Shown: positions 8,404-18,083 of the stretch, in pieces
Layout: each line of letters starts with the position of its first letter
Numbering within the stretch: the stretch's first letter is position 1
Origin: Rhodoferax ferrireducens
Lineage (GTDB): Bacteria > Pseudomonadota > Gammaproteobacteria > Burkholderiales > Burkholderiaceae_C
NCBI GenBank assembly: GCA_002083775.1
Contig: MTEI01000001.1
Span: forward strand, 62,001 to 126,000
Direction: 5' to 3'
DNA length: 64,000 nucleotides
Position numbers and translations under genes: made by a program
Notes under the pieces: generated by a model
Told to the model about the DNA's origin: nothing
The model's input: only the letters and a program-made list of their open reading frames with translations
Database searches by the model: none

Positions 8404-9651
8404 ATGTCCCGTCGTCGCGTCGTTGTTACCGGTTTAGGTTGTATCAGTCCCGTTGGAAACACGGTCGACACCACTTGGTCCAACCTGCTGGCCGGTCAGT
8501 CGGGTATTGGCCTGATCACCAAGTTCGACCCTGCCACCTTCAGCTCCAAAGTGGCGGGTGAAGTCAAGGGTTTTGATGTGGAGGCCTACATGAGCGCCAA
8601 AGAGGCGCGCACCATGGACAGCTTCATCCACTATGGCATTGCGGCTGCAGCGCAGGCTGTGGCCGATGCGGGCCTGCCGACCGGTGATGCACTGGGCGAA
8701 GAACTGGCCACCCGTATTGGTTGTGTGATTGGCTCGGGCATTGGCGGTTTGCCGATGATCGAGCACATGCATGCCGAGTACATGCAGCGCGGCGCACGCC
8801 GAATATCGCCATTTTTTGTGCCGTCGACCATCGTCAACATGATTGCCGGGCATGTGTCCATCCGGTTCGGCTTTAAAGGTCCGAACCTCGCCATCGTCAC
8901 CGCTTGCACCACCGGCTTGCACAGCATTGGCCAGGCCGGCCGCATGATCGAGTACGGTGATGCCGATGTGGTGGTGGCAGGCGGTGCCGAGGCCTCCATT
9001 TCGCCCCTTGGCGTGGGCGGATTTGCCTCCATGCGCGCCCTGAGCACCCGCAACGACGACCCCGCCACCGCCTCGCGCCCCTGGGACCGCGACCGCGACG
9101 GTTTTGTGCTGGGTGAGGGCGCTGGCGTGATGGTGCTGGAAGAATACGAACACGCCAAGGCGCGTGGCGCCAAAATTTACGCTGAACTGGCGGGTTTTGG
9201 CATGAGTGCCGATGCCGGTCACATGACCGCGCCCAACATGGACGGCCCGCGCCGCGCCATGGTCAGTGCCATGAACAACGCCGGCGTGAATGTCGACCAG
9301 ATCGATTACGTGAACGCCCATGGCACCTCAACGCCGCTGGGCGACACCAACGAGTCCAATGCCATCAAGGCGGCGCTGGGAGACCACGCTTACAAGACGG
9401 TGGTGAATTCCACCAAGTCCATGACCGGGCACTTGTTGGGCGGCGCAGGTGGTCTGGAATCCGTGGTGACGGTGCTGGCGCTGTACCACCAGAAGAGCCC
9501 GCCCACCATGAATCTGTTCAACCCCGACCCCGACTGCGATCTGGATTACTGCGCCAATGAGGCGCGTGACATGAAGATCGACGTGGCCATCAAGAACAAC
9601 TTCGGCTTTGGTGGCACCAACGGATCACTGGTTTTCAAGCGGGCCCCCTGA
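8404..9651 (+). CDS. fabF: Beta-ketoacyl-ACP synthase II
   Basis: A 415-residue KAS II. The catalytic Cys168 in VTACTTG, His306 in [11 protein letters not shown] and His343 in [12 protein letters not shown] are all present. It elongates acyl-ACP with malonyl-ACP. ATG at 8404 yields the usual [13 protein letters not shown]-terminus; an upstream in-frame start would read through the acpP-fabF terminator. It is the last gene of the fatty-acid cluster before the stress-response genes. Confidence 0.97.
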   Translation: MSRRRVVVTGLGCISPVGNTVDTTWSNLLAGQSGIGLITKFDPATFSSKVAGEVKGFDVEAYMSAKEARTMDSFIHYGIAAAAQAVADAGLPTGDALGEELATRIGCVIGSGIGGLPMIEHMHAEYMQRGARRISPFFVPSTIVNMIAGHVSIRFGFKGPNLAIVTACTTGLHSIGQAGRMIEYGDADVVVAGGAEASISPLGVGGFASMRALSTRNDDPATASRPWDRDRDGFVLGEGAGVMVLEEYEHAKARGAKIYAELAGFGMSADAGHMTAPNMDGPRRAMVSAMNNAGVNVDQIDYVNAHGTSTPLGDTNESNAIKAALGDHAYKTVVNSTKSMTGHLLGGAGGLESVVTVLALYHQKSPPTMNLFNPDPDCDLDYCANEARDMKIDVAIKNNFGFGGTNGSLVFKRAP

Positions 9652-9696
9652 TCGCCACTGATCGCGGGTTTTGGCCCCTTTCAGCACGTTTTCGGT

Positions 9697-10152
9697 ATGC
9701 ACAGCGCCCCAGCGGTCAGTTACCCGGTGGGGCGTTGCCGTTTTCAGGGCTTCGTTTTGGCCGGGCTGCTGGTGACCGGTGCCTGCGCTCTGGTTGCCTG
9801 GGCGGTTCAGTCCGAGGCCAGCGGGGCCAGGCAGTTGGGGGCCGCCCTGCTGTGGCTGCTGTGTGCGCTGATCGCGGTTCGCAGCTGGCTGCGTTCGCCG
9901 AGTGGTCTGTTGACCTGGGACGGTCAGCTTTGGCACTGGGCCGGCTCGGGTGAACCGCATCCGGTGGCGCTTTGCATGACGTTTGACAGCCAAACGACCT
10001 TGTTGCTGCATTTGCAGGCCGCGCACGCGCCCAGCATCTGGGTGTGGCTGGAGCAGCGCGCTGCACCGCTGCGCTGGTTGGCTTGCCGCCGTGCCGTGTT
10101 TGGCCCCAAGCCGCCCGCAACTGCCGCTGATTCCGCTGGGGTGGCACCATGA
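9697..10152 (+). CDS. Small membrane protein upstream of rpoE, function unknown
   Basis: A 151-residue protein with two hydrophobic segments at about 17-37 and 46-64, followed by a tryptophan-rich soluble part (LTWDGQLWHW, SIWVWLEQ). The two-helix hairpin followed by a small beta-type domain recalls the YgfX family, but the resemblance is only in layout. The stop overlaps the rpoE start as ATGA, so the two are translationally coupled. A role in the envelope-stress unit is inferred from position only. Confidence 0.65.
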   Translation: MHSAPAVSYPVGRCRFQGFVLAGLLVTGACALVAWAVQSEASGARQLGAALLWLLCALIAVRSWLRSPSGLLTWDGQLWHWAGSGEPHPVALCMTFDSQTTLLLHLQAAHAPSIWVWLEQRAAPLRWLACRRAVFGPKPPATAADSAGVAP

Positions 10153-10793
10153 CCGACCCGGCTTTGCCGCCCGAACCGCTCGGGCCCGCTGATCCGGACA
10201 GCGATGCCATGCTGGTGCAGCGCGCGGTGGCGGGTGACCAGCGGGCGTTCGAGTTACTGGTGATCAAATACCAGCGCCGTGTGGAGCGTCTCATTGGCCG
10301 CATGGTGCGCGATGTGGATCTGGTGGAAGACATCGCCCAGGAAACCTTCATCAAGGCCTACCGGGCGCTGCACCAGTTTCGCGGGGACGCCCAGTTCTAC
10401 ACCTGGCTGTACCGTATTGCCGTCAACACCGCCAAAAAATTCCTGCTTGAATTGAAGAAAGACCGGACGCTGTCGGAGAGTGCCCTCGCATCAAAAGACG
10501 ATGACGATGAAACTTTCCGGCCCAAAAACGAACCAAGCACAGACGAAACTCCTGAATCGGTGTTGGCCGCCAAGGAGATCGGGCAAGCGGTGAGCCAGGC
10601 GCTGGCCGACCTGCCCGAGGATTTACGCCAGGCCATCACGTTGCGGGAGATGGAGGGGATGACTTATGAAGATATTGCACAGTTGATGGCCTGCCCGATC
10701 GGGACCGTGCGCTCACGGATTTTCCGGGCGCGGGAAGCCATATCGGCCAAAGTCCGGCCGATGCTGGACCGGCAGACGGGCAAGCGCTGGTGA
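10149..10793 (+). CDS. rpoE: ECF RNA polymerase sigma factor RpoE (AlgU)
   Basis: A 214-residue group IV sigma factor. Region 2 shows DQRAFELLVIKYQRRVERLI and DVDLVEDIAQETFIKAYRAL; region 4 shows LPEDLRQAITLREMEGMTYE with the helix-turn-helix IAQLMACPIGTVRSRIFRAR. It directs polymerase to envelope-stress promoters when freed from RseA. The linker between regions 2 and 4 is acidic and longer than usual (ASKDDDDETFRPKNEPSTDE). It is followed by rseA, rseB and mucD, the standard order of the sigma-E module. Confidence 0.96.
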   Translation: MTDPALPPEPLGPADPDSDAMLVQRAVAGDQRAFELLVIKYQRRVERLIGRMVRDVDLVEDIAQETFIKAYRALHQFRGDAQFYTWLYRIAVNTAKKFLLELKKDRTLSESALASKDDDDETFRPKNEPSTDETPESVLAAKEIGQAVSQALADLPEDLRQAITLREMEGMTYEDIAQLMACPIGTVRSRIFRAREAISAKVRPMLDRQTGKRW

Positions 10794-10850
10794 CGCGCAG
10801 GCGCAGGGAATGGTTGGGGTCGTTGGAACGTTACAAGGGTAAAGCGAGTC

Positions 10851-11474
10851 ATGTCTGATCAAATTCAGGAAAGTAGTGAACGGGTTTCTGCCCTGGTAGA
10901 CGGCCAGCTGCGGGGGGAAGAGTTTGCCCGCACCGTGGCGTATCTCGCCAGCAGCCCTGCGGCCCGTGAAACCTGGGACACCTACCACCTGGTAGGCGAC
11001 CTGATGCGCTCGTCTGGCAACCCGGCGCGTGGGCATGACCCGGCTTTTGTTGCCAAGCTGCGCGCCCGTTTGGCTGAAGAAACTATTGAAAACAGAGCTA
11101 TCAGCCCTTTACCAATAAGGGCTGAGGGGCAAAAAGGCTTGAAGAATTCAGCGGCCAACGATCTGTGGTGGCAACGTGCTGTGGGCCTGGCATCGGTGGC
11201 TGTGGTGGCGGTGCTGGCCTGGCAGGGTGTGGCCATGTTGGGTTCAGGTGCTGCTGGCGACGCGCAGTTGGCGCAGGTGCCAGCGCCAGCCGTCACCGTG
11301 CCATCGGCCGCGGTCACAACGCTGGTCGCTGCGGATGGCACTTCGGCGCTGATGGTGCGTGACCCGCAGCTGGACGCGCTGCTGGCAGCGCACCGGCAGA
11401 TGGGCGGCGCCACGGCGTTGCAAATGCCGTCCGGATTTTTGCGCAATGCCACTTTCAACGAGGGCAAGCGTTGA
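10851..11474 (+). CDS. rseA: Anti-sigma-E factor RseA (MucA-like)
   Basis: A 207-residue protein. The N-terminal RseA domain (1-75; SERVSALVDGQL, ETWDTYHLVGDLMR) binds RpoE; a membrane segment is at about 109-130; the rest is periplasmic. Stepwise proteolysis of RseA releases the sigma factor. Residues about 80-95 (ENRAISPLPIRAEGQK), in the cytoplasmic linker between the sigma-binding domain and the membrane helix, are encoded by a well-preserved palindromic element. The family usually has a variable linker here, so the insertion may be neutral. Confidence 0.92.
   Translation: MSDQIQESSERVSALVDGQLRGEEFARTVAYLASSPAARETWDTYHLVGDLMRSSGNPARGHDPAFVAKLRARLAEETIENRAISPLPIRAEGQKGLKNSAANDLWWQRAVGLASVAVVAVLAWQGVAMLGSGAAGDAQLAQVPAPAVTVPSAAVTTLVAADGTSALMVRDPQLDALLAAHRQMGGATALQMPSGFLRNATFNEGKR
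11089..11135 (+). repeat. Palindromic element inserted in frame in rseA
   Basis: GAGCTATCAGCCCTTTACCAA is followed by TAAGGGCTGAGGGGC, keeping both inverted arms (AGCCCTT and AAGGGCT) and both outer flanks with few changes. Forward orientation, read as ENRAISPLPIRAEGQK. It is the best-preserved coding copy in the window. Confidence 0.8.
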
Positions 11475-12487
11475 GAGTTCTCGGGTGCCTTTTGCTGTGT
11501 CTGTCGGGCTGGCTGGTCCAGGCTAGTGCGCTAGCGCAGCCCGTGCTGGCTCCGGCTGCCGCGTCGGCGGTCGCTGCCACGGGTATTGAGCGCTGGCTGA
11601 TGCGTCTGCATGAGGCCCCACGTGCCTGTGCCTACATCGGCACGTTTGTGGTGACGGCAGGCAGTGACATGTCCACCTCGCGCATCTGGCATGTGGGCGA
11701 TGGCCAGCGCCAGATGGCGCGGGTGGAGTCGCTCACCGGCGTGCTGCGCACCACCTTTCGCCGCAATGACGAAGTGATCACTTTTTTGGCGGGTAGCCGC
11801 ACAGTGATTCATGAAACCCGCGAGGCGCTGGGTCTGTTCCCGAATCTGCTCAATCGCGCTGACGCGTCGGTGACGCGGTTTTACCGGCTGCGTTCGGTCG
11901 GGCAGGGTCGGGTGGCGGGTCTGGCTGCCGACATCGTGCAACTCATGCCCATTGATCCGCTGCGTTTTGGCTACCAGATCTGGACCGAGCAAAAAACCGG
12001 CCTGATGATCAAGCTGCAAACGCTTGATCCGGCGGGCAACGTGCTGGAGCAGGCCGCCTTCTCGGACCTGCAGCTTGATGCGCCCGTGACCATGGCCAAA
12101 CTCAAGGCCATGATGGACAACACGCAGGGCTACCAGGTGATCAGCTCCACCCTGGTCAAAACCACAACCGACGAAGAGGGCTGGGTGCTGGGCACGCCGG
12201 TGCCGGGCTTTGCGCCGGTGCGTTGTTACAAACGGCTGGAGGGCGGCGCCCCCGCGGGCAACGCGCCGCTGCAATGTGTTTTTTCAGATGGCCTGGCCTC
12301 GGTGTCGCTGTTTATCGAGCCCTTTGATGCCCAGCGCCATGGTCGCTTGCTGGTCTACAACCAGGTGTCGATGGGTGCCACCAGTCTGCGTATGCGTCAG
12401 CTGGGGCTGTGGTGGGTCACGGCGGTGGGCGAGGTGCCTGCGCCGACCCTGGCAGCCTTTGTGCAGGGGCTTGAGAGAAAGCGCTAA
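11471..12487 (+). CDS. rseB: Sigma-E regulatory protein RseB (MucB)
   Basis: A 338-residue periplasmic protein. A signal peptide covers about residues 1-22 (LLLCLSGWLVQASALAQP), followed by the lipoprotein-like beta domain (YIGTFVVTAGSDMSTSRIWH) and a C-terminal RseB domain (WVLGTPVPGFAPVRCYKR). RseB binds RseA and shields it from proteolysis until mislocalised outer-membrane material accumulates. The start is TTG at 11471, overlapping the rseA stop (TTGA), so translation is coupled. Confidence 0.92.
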   Translation: MRVLGCLLLCLSGWLVQASALAQPVLAPAAASAVAATGIERWLMRLHEAPRACAYIGTFVVTAGSDMSTSRIWHVGDGQRQMARVESLTGVLRTTFRRNDEVITFLAGSRTVIHETREALGLFPNLLNRADASVTRFYRLRSVGQGRVAGLAADIVQLMPIDPLRFGYQIWTEQKTGLMIKLQTLDPAGNVLEQAAFSDLQLDAPVTMAKLKAMMDNTQGYQVISSTLVKTTTDEEGWVLGTPVPGFAPVRCYKRLEGGAPAGNAPLQCVFSDGLASVSLFIEPFDAQRHGRLLVYNQVSMGATSLRMRQLGLWWVTAVGEVPAPTLAAFVQGLERKR

Positions 12488-12529
12488 GTCACCATATGGC
12501 TTTTATTTTGTTCACAGGAAAGGTCAGAC

Positions 12530-13999
12530 ATGATTCGATTTAACTGCAAGCGCCTGTATGCCTGCGCCCTCAGTGGCGCCTTGCTGGCCACCTCCGTCAC
12601 CGCTCTGGTGCCCACATCGGCGGCCTGGGCCCAGGTGGCCAACCTGCCTGATTTTGCCGATCTGGTGGAGCAGGTCAGCCCGTCGGTGGTGAATATCCGC
12701 ACGGTTGAGAAAGTCAGCGCCCCAGCGGAAGGGGCGCCGCAGATGGATGAGGACATGCTGGAGTTTTTCCGCCGCTTTGGGCTGCCCATGCCCAACATGC
12801 CGCGTCAAGCGCCGCCACGCAACCATCCGCAGCAGCCACGTGATGAAGACAAGCCGCGTGGTGTGGGCTCGGGTTTCATCCTGTCCGCCGACGGCATGAT
12901 CATGACCAACGCCCATGTGATCGACGGTGCCGACGAGGTGCTGGTGACACTGACCGACAAGCGCGAGTTCAAGGCCAAAATCATCGGTGCCGACAAACGC
13001 AGTGACGTGGCGGTGGTCAAGATCGAAGCCGCCAACCTGCCCGCCGTGAAGGTCGGTGACGTGAATCGCCTGCGGGTGGGTGAATGGGTGGTGGCCATTG
13101 GTTCCCCCTTTGGTCTGGAAAATACCGTGACGGCCGGCATTGTGAGCGCCAAGCAGCGCGACACGGGTGACTACCTGCCCTTCATCCAGACCGACGTGGC
13201 CATCAACCCCGGCAACTCGGGCGGCCCGCTGATCAACATGCGCGGCGAAGTGGTGGGCATCAACAGCCAGATTTACTCGCGCTCAGGCGGCTCCATGGGT
13301 ATTTCGTTCTCCATCCCGATGGACGAGGCGGTGCGCGTCAGCGAACAATTGCGTGCCACCGGCAAGGTCACGCGCGGGCGCATCGGTGTGCAGATCGATC
13401 AGGTGTCCAAGGAAGTGGCCGAATCCATCGGCCTGGGCAAGCCGCAGGGCGCCTTCGTGCGGGCGGTGGAAGCCGATGCACCGGCTGACAAAGCGGGTGT
13501 GGAAGCGGGCGACATCATCATCAAGTTTGACGGTAAACCGGTCGAGAAATCCTCTGACCTGCCCCGCATGGTGGGTAACACCAAACCCGGCACCAAGAGC
13601 ACGCTCACCGTCTTCCGCCGTGGCGTCACCAGAGACATCACCGTGGTGATTGCCGAGATCGAGCCTGACAAGCCTGCCGCCAAAGCCCCTGCCAAGCCGA
13701 CCAAGCCGCAGAAACCTACCGTGGCGCAGAGCATCGGCCTGGTGGTGGCCGATCTGACGGACACCGCCCGCAAAGAGATGGGACTCAAAGGCGGTGTGCG
13801 CGTGGAAAGTGCGTCTGACGCCGCCGCGCGGGCCGGTTTGCGCGAGGGCGACATCATCGTCGCGGTGGCCAATGTGACAGTTGCCAGCGTGCCGGAGTTT
13901 GAGTCGGTGCTGACCAAGCTGGACAAAAGCAAACCGCTCAGTGTGCTGTTCCGTCGCGGTGAATGGTCGCAATACACCGTGATCCGGCCCATGAAATGA
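12530..13999 (+). CDS. mucD: Periplasmic Do-family serine protease MucD/DegP-like
   Basis: A 489-residue protein with a signal peptide (cleavage near AAWAQ, residue 35), a trypsin-like domain with His129 (NAHVIDGADE), Asp159 (KRSDVAVVK) and Ser230 (NPGNSGGPL), and two PDZ domains at about 285-380 and 400-485. It degrades misfolded envelope proteins and, as MucD in Pseudomonas, limits sigma-E activation. It is the last gene of the rpoE-rseA-rseB-mucD module, 42 bases after rseB, with an AGGAAAGGTC ribosome-binding site. Confidence 0.95.
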   Translation: MIRFNCKRLYACALSGALLATSVTALVPTSAAWAQVANLPDFADLVEQVSPSVVNIRTVEKVSAPAEGAPQMDEDMLEFFRRFGLPMPNMPRQAPPRNHPQQPRDEDKPRGVGSGFILSADGMIMTNAHVIDGADEVLVTLTDKREFKAKIIGADKRSDVAVVKIEAANLPAVKVGDVNRLRVGEWVVAIGSPFGLENTVTAGIVSAKQRDTGDYLPFIQTDVAINPGNSGGPLINMRGEVVGINSQIYSRSGGSMGISFSIPMDEAVRVSEQLRATGKVTRGRIGVQIDQVSKEVAESIGLGKPQGAFVRAVEADAPADKAGVEAGDIIIKFDGKPVEKSSDLPRMVGNTKPGTKSTLTVFRRGVTRDITVVIAEIEPDKPAAKAPAKPTKPQKPTVAQSIGLVVADLTDTARKEMGLKGGVRVESASDAAARAGLREGDIIVAVANVTVASVPEFESVLTKLDKSKPLSVLFRRGEWSQYTVIRPMK

Positions 14000-14103
14000 G
14001 GGCAACGGCCCGGGCAAACCCTGTGGACAAGCTGTGAAAAAGCGCTTGTCAGGGCTTGACGGGCCGGGGCCTTGACACGCGGGCAGAGCGGTTTTCTTTT
14101 TAC

Positions 14104-14182
14104 TTACAATAGGGCTCCAGCTTTATCAGTGGCCTTCCAGGGGCTGGACCAGGGCGCGTCGCTCATGACCGCGCCCTTTTTT
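14104..14182 (+). promoter_or_regulatory. mucD-lepA intergenic region: -10 element followed by a terminator-like hairpin
   Basis: The 223-base gap holds TACAAT at 14104-14109 and, 43 bases downstream, GGGCGCG (14152-14158) paired with CGCGCCC (14170-14176) followed by six T. A TTGACA lies 27 bases before TACAAT, too far for a standard spacer, so the -35 is unclear. The arrangement could be a leader with an attenuator ahead of lepA, or a terminator for mucD. No coding sequence is seen here. Confidence 0.5.
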
Positions 14183-14222
14183 CTGTTCACGCGGCCATCA
14201 CTCACCTTGTCGGTTTCTCCGA

Positions 14223-16034
14223 ATGAATCACATCCGAAACTTTTCGATCATTGCCCATATTGACCATGGCAAGTCCACGCTGGCCGACCGGCTGATCCAG
14301 CGCTGTGGCGGCCTGCAAGAGCGCGAGATGGAAGCCCAGGTGCTGGACTCGATGGACATCGAGAAAGAACGCGGCATCACTATCAAGGCGCAAACGGCCG
14401 CGCTGCAGTACAAGGCCAAAGACGGCCAGACCTACAACCTGAACCTGATCGACACCCCTGGTCATGTGGACTTTTCTTATGAAGTGAGCCGTTCCCTGTC
14501 GGCCTGTGAAGGCGCATTGCTGGTGGTGGATGCCAGCCAGGGCGTGGAAGCGCAAACCGTGGCCAATTGCTACACCGCCCTTGATCTGGGTGTGGAAGTG
14601 GTGCCAGTGCTCAACAAGATGGACCTGCCCAACGCCGATCCGGAAAACGCCCGCTCAGAAGTCGAAGACGTGATTGGCATCGACGCGTCTGACGCCATCG
14701 CGTGCTCAGCCAAGACCGGCATGGGCATTGACGACATTCTGGAAGCCGTGGTGGCGCGTATCCCGGCGCCCAAAGGCAACCCGAAAGCGGCCCTGCGCGC
14801 CATGATCATCGACAGCTGGTTTGACAGTTATGTGGGCGTGGTGATGCTGGTGCGGGTGGTGGATGGCCGCCTAGCCAAAGGCGAGCGCATCAAAATGATG
14901 GCCACCGGCACCATGTACAACGCCGACAGCCTGGGCGTCTTCACCCCGGCCAACCAGCCGCGCGAGGCGCTGGAGGCGGGCGAGGTGGGTTACATCATTG
15001 CCGGTATCCGTGAGTTGCAGGCGGCCAAGGTGGGCGACACCATCACGCTGATCCGCCCCGGCACCGGTGGCGCGGCGGCCACGGCGACCGAACCTTTGCC
15101 CGGTTTCAAGGAAATCCAGCCGCAGGTGTTTGCCGGGCTGTACCCCACCGAAGCCAATCAGTACGAAGGCCTGCGCGACAGCCTGGAAAAGCTCAAGCTC
15201 AACGACGCGTCGCTGCATTACGAGCCCGAGGTGTCACAAGCGCTGGGTTTTGGCTTTCGCTGTGGCTTTTTGGGCCTGTTGCACATGGAAATTGTGCAGG
15301 AGCGTCTGGAGCGCGAGTTTGACCAGGACCTGATCACCACCGCACCCAGCGTGGTTTACCAGGTGGTGCAAGCCGACGGCACGGTCAAGATGGTGGAAAA
15401 CCCGTCCAAGATGCCCGACCAGGGTCGCCTGGAAGAAATCCGCGAACCCATCGTCACCGTGCACCTGTACATGCCGCAGGAGTATGTGGGCGCCGTCATG
15501 ACGCTGTCCAACCAAAAACGTGGCGTGCAGATGAACATGGCCTACAAGGGCCGCCAGGTGGTGTTGACCTATGAGATGCCGCTGGCCGAGATCGTGATGG
15601 ATTTTTTTGACAAGCTCAAGAGTGTGTCGCGCGGTTATGCGTCGATGGACTACGAGTTCAAGGAATACCGCACCGCCGACGTGGTCAAGGTCGATATTTT
15701 GCTCAACGGCGAGAAAGTCGACGCGCTGTCGATCATCGTGCACCGTTCGCAGTCGGTGTACCGCGGTCGCGCCGTGGTTAGCAAGATGCGCGAGGTGATT
15801 TCGCGCCAGATGTATGACGTGGCCATCCAGGCCGCCATTGGCTCCAACGTGATTGCCCGCGAAAGCATCAAAGCCCTGCGCAAAAACGTGATCGCCAAGT
15901 GTTACGGCGGCGACATTTCGCGCAAACGCAAGCTGTTGGAAAAACAAAAAGAAGGCAAAAAACGCATGAAGCAAATTGGTTCGGTCGAGGTGCCGCAAGA
16001 GGCGTTCCTGGCGATTTTGAAGGTGGACGCGTGA
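14223..16034 (+). CDS. lepA: Elongation factor 4 (LepA)
   Basis: A 603-residue translational GTPase. Walker A is [14 protein letters not shown] (about residues 10-23), switch II is [12 protein letters not shown] gives guanine specificity, and the C-terminal LepA domain includes [22 protein letters not shown]4 acts on stalled or mistranslocated ribosomes and in subunit maturation. The start follows a short pyrimidine-rich leader with no clear Shine-Dalgarno site. Its stop overlaps the lepB start by one base (TGATG). Confidence 0.97.
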   Translation: MNHIRNFSIIAHIDHGKSTLADRLIQRCGGLQEREMEAQVLDSMDIEKERGITIKAQTAALQYKAKDGQTYNLNLIDTPGHVDFSYEVSRSLSACEGALLVVDASQGVEAQTVANCYTALDLGVEVVPVLNKMDLPNADPENARSEVEDVIGIDASDAIACSAKTGMGIDDILEAVVARIPAPKGNPKAALRAMIIDSWFDSYVGVVMLVRVVDGRLAKGERIKMMATGTMYNADSLGVFTPANQPREALEAGEVGYIIAGIRELQAAKVGDTITLIRPGTGGAAATATEPLPGFKEIQPQVFAGLYPTEANQYEGLRDSLEKLKLNDASLHYEPEVSQALGFGFRCGFLGLLHMEIVQERLEREFDQDLITTAPSVVYQVVQADGTVKMVENPSKMPDQGRLEEIREPIVTVHLYMPQEYVGAVMTLSNQKRGVQMNMAYKGRQVVLTYEMPLAEIVMDFFDKLKSVSRGYASMDYEFKEYRTADVVKVDILLNGEKVDALSIIVHRSQSVYRGRAVVSKMREVISRQMYDVAIQAAIGSNVIARESIKALRKNVIAKCYGGDISRKRKLLEKQKEGKKRMKQIGSVEVPQEAFLAILKVDA

Positions 16035-16999
16035 TGCAAGCCCTGACTTCTTTGGTTCTGGCCGCCTTCGTGGCCTATATCGGTGCTTGGTATGTCGGTA
16101 TGGTGGAAGGCAACTTTGCCCTGCTGCTGTTTCTGGCTACGGTGATCACCGGTGCCTACTGGCTGGCTGAGCGCTTTGTCTTCCTGCCGCAGCGCCAAAA
16201 GGCGGCTGCCGAGCTGGAAGCCCAAACCCTCAAGCGCAACGAAGAACTCGGCAAATTGGGCATCAGCCAGGTCGATGACAACCTGGCAGAAGCCAAACAC
16301 CGCCTGCTGGCGCAGCCCTGGTGGCTGGACTGGACGGCCGGGCTGTTCCCGGTGATCATTGGTGTGTTCATCCTGCGGTCGTTTTTGTTTGAGCCGTTCA
16401 AAATTCCTTCCGGCTCGATGATTCCAACCCTGCTGGTGGGCGACCTGATTCTGGTCAACAAGTTTGAATACGGCCTGCGCCTGCCGGTGCTCAATACCAA
16501 GATCACCGAAGGCAACACCCCCCAGCGCGGCGACGTGATGGTGTTCCGTTATCCGCCCAAGCCCAGCCTGGACTACATCAAGCGGGTGGTGGGCGTGCCG
16601 GGCGACGAGGTGGCTTACCTCAACAAACGGCTCACCATCAATGGCAAGGCGTTGCCCACTGACGCGCTACCAGAGTTTTTTGACGAAGACACCATGCGTT
16701 ACTTCAAGCAGTTTGAAGAAGACATGGGCACGGCCAAGCATCGGGTGCTCAATGACGACAGCCGCCCTGCCTTTGTGCCAGGCGCCGACGAGTTCCAGTT
16801 CAAACAAAACTGCCAGTACAGCGTCGAAGGGGTGGTGTGCAAGGTGCCTGCGGGCCATTTCTTCATGATGGGCGACAACCGCGACAACTCGCTGGATTCG
16901 CGTTACTGGGGTTTTGTGCCGGAGAAAAACATTGTGGGCAAAGCCTTTTTTGTCTGGATGAACTTTGGTAACCTCAAGCGTATTGGCTCTTTCAACTGA
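16034..16999 (+). CDS. lepB: Signal peptidase I
   Basis: A 321-residue inner-membrane peptidase. Two or three hydrophobic segments precede the catalytic domain (about 5-22, 27-46, 102-118). The Ser-Lys dyad is Ser128 in IPSGSMIPTL and Lys183 in DYIKRVVGVPGD, with the later GDNRDNSLDSRYWGFVP box. It removes signal peptides from exported proteins. The start at 16034 overlaps the lepA stop, the usual lepA-lepB coupling, and replaces an upstream in-frame start inside lepA. Confidence 0.96.
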   Translation: MQALTSLVLAAFVAYIGAWYVGMVEGNFALLLFLATVITGAYWLAERFVFLPQRQKAAAELEAQTLKRNEELGKLGISQVDDNLAEAKHRLLAQPWWLDWTAGLFPVIIGVFILRSFLFEPFKIPSGSMIPTLLVGDLILVNKFEYGLRLPVLNTKITEGNTPQRGDVMVFRYPPKPSLDYIKRVVGVPGDEVAYLNKRLTINGKALPTDALPEFFDEDTMRYFKQFEEDMGTAKHRVLNDDSRPAFVPGADEFQFKQNCQYSVEGVVCKVPAGHFFMMGDNRDNSLDSRYWGFVPEKNIVGKAFFVWMNFGNLKRIGSFN

Positions 17000-17012
17000 T
17001 CAGGAGACTTCT

Positions 17013-17375
17013 ATGGCTTCCATGGCGCGCGCTGTCAAATCCGGTCAACGTGGCTTTTCGTTTATCGGCTTGCTGTTTGTCGGGGGCGTGCTGGCGGTGA
17101 CGGGCGTGATCGTGGCGCAGATCATTCCGACCGCTATCGAGTACCAGGCCATCCTGAAGGCGGCGCAGAAGTCGTCCGACGGCAGCACGGTGGTGGAAGT
17201 GCGCAACATCTTTGACCGCGCCGCGGCCATTGACAACATCACCTCCATCACGGCCAAAGACATCGACGTCACCAAAGAAAACGACAAGGTGGTGGTGAGC
17301 TTTGCCTATGAGCGCGAGATTCACCTGGCTGGCCCGGCCTTCCTGACCCTGAAGTATGAAGGCCGTTCCAAATAA
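17013..17375 (+). CDS. DUF4845 family membrane protein
   Basis: A 120-residue protein with one N-terminal hydrophobic segment (GFSFIGLLFVGGVLAVTGVI, about 14-35) and a small conserved domain (AIDNITSITAKDIDVTKEND). The N-terminus resembles a type IV pilin-like leader (GQRGFSFIG), but no pilin function is known. DUF4845 proteins typically lie between lepB and rnc in betaproteobacteria, as here. ATG at 17013 has a CAGGAGAC ribosome-binding site. The function is unknown; the position suggests cotranscription with lepB and rnc. Confidence 0.8.
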   Translation: MASMARAVKSGQRGFSFIGLLFVGGVLAVTGVIVAQIIPTAIEYQAILKAAQKSSDGSTVVEVRNIFDRAAAIDNITSITAKDIDVTKENDKVVVSFAYEREIHLAGPAFLTLKYEGRSK

Positions 17376-17396
17376 CATGACACCACAGGGGGTGGC

Positions 17397-18083
17397 TTGA
17401 GCGCAGGCCTGGCAGCGCTCCAACAGCGGCTGCAGCACAGGTTTTCTGACCTCAGCCTGCTTACTCGCGCCACCACGCACCGCAGTTTTTCGGCTGACCA
17501 CAACGAACGCCTGGAGTTTCTGGGCGATTCGGTGCTGGGCGTGTGTGTGGCCGACCTGCTTTACCAGCGCCTGAGTGCGTTGCCCGAGGGGGATTTGTCG
17601 CGCGTGCGTGCCGGGCTGGTGCGCCAAGAGGCCTTGCATCCGCTGGCGGTGAGCCTGGGGCTGCCCGAGGTGATTCGCCTGGGCGAGGGCGAATTGCGCT
17701 CCGGTGGGCGCACGCGCCCATCCATTCTGGCCGATGCTCTGGAGGCGGTGATTGGTGCGGTCTACCTCGACGGCGGTTTTGTCGCCGCGCAGGCGCTGGT
17801 GAATCGGCTGTATGCCACGCTGGAAATCAATCCAGCCATGGCGGCCATGGGCAAAGACCCCAAAACCGAATTGCAGGAATGGCTGCAAGCCCGGCGCCTG
17901 AAAGTGCCCGGTTACAAAGTGGTCGCCACATTGGGCGCAGCGCACAAGCAGACGTTTGAAGTGGAATGCGACATCACTGAACTCAACCTGACGGCGCGGG
18001 GCAAAGGCGTCTCCCGACGCGCTGGCGAACAAGCTGCCGCCACCAACATGCTGCAAACACTGAAACTCAAAGGGCTCCCATGA
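17397..18083 (+). CDS. rnc: Ribonuclease III
   Basis: A 228-residue enzyme with the RNase III signature [12 protein letters not shown], the second acidic motif ([16 protein letters not shown]) and a C-terminal double-stranded RNA-binding domain ([29 protein letters not shown]). It processes rRNA precursors and other duplex RNAs. TTG at 17397 is the only start giving a full N-terminus. An 8-codon reading frame starting ATG at 17377 ends in TTGA over that start and might couple translation, but this is speculative. The stop overlaps the era start (ATGA). Confidence 0.93.
   Translation: MSAGLAALQQRLQHRFSDLSLLTRATTHRSFSADHNERLEFLGDSVLGVCVADLLYQRLSALPEGDLSRVRAGLVRQEALHPLAVSLGLPEVIRLGEGELRSGGRTRPSILADALEAVIGAVYLDGGFVAAQALVNRLYATLEINPAMAAMGKDPKTELQEWLQARRLKVPGYKVVATLGAAHKQTFEVECDITELNLTARGKGVSRRAGEQAAATNMLQTLKLKGLP

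Noticed and set aside
14019..14036. CCTGTGGACAAGCTGTGA after mucD as a possible DnaA box or origin part
   Set aside because: Only one weak match to TTATCCACA and no cluster or AT-rich region nearby.
14072..14263. A 63-codon frame in the mucD-lepA gap
   Set aside because: It runs through the terminator-like hairpin and into lepA, has no ribosome-binding site, and looks like no known protein.
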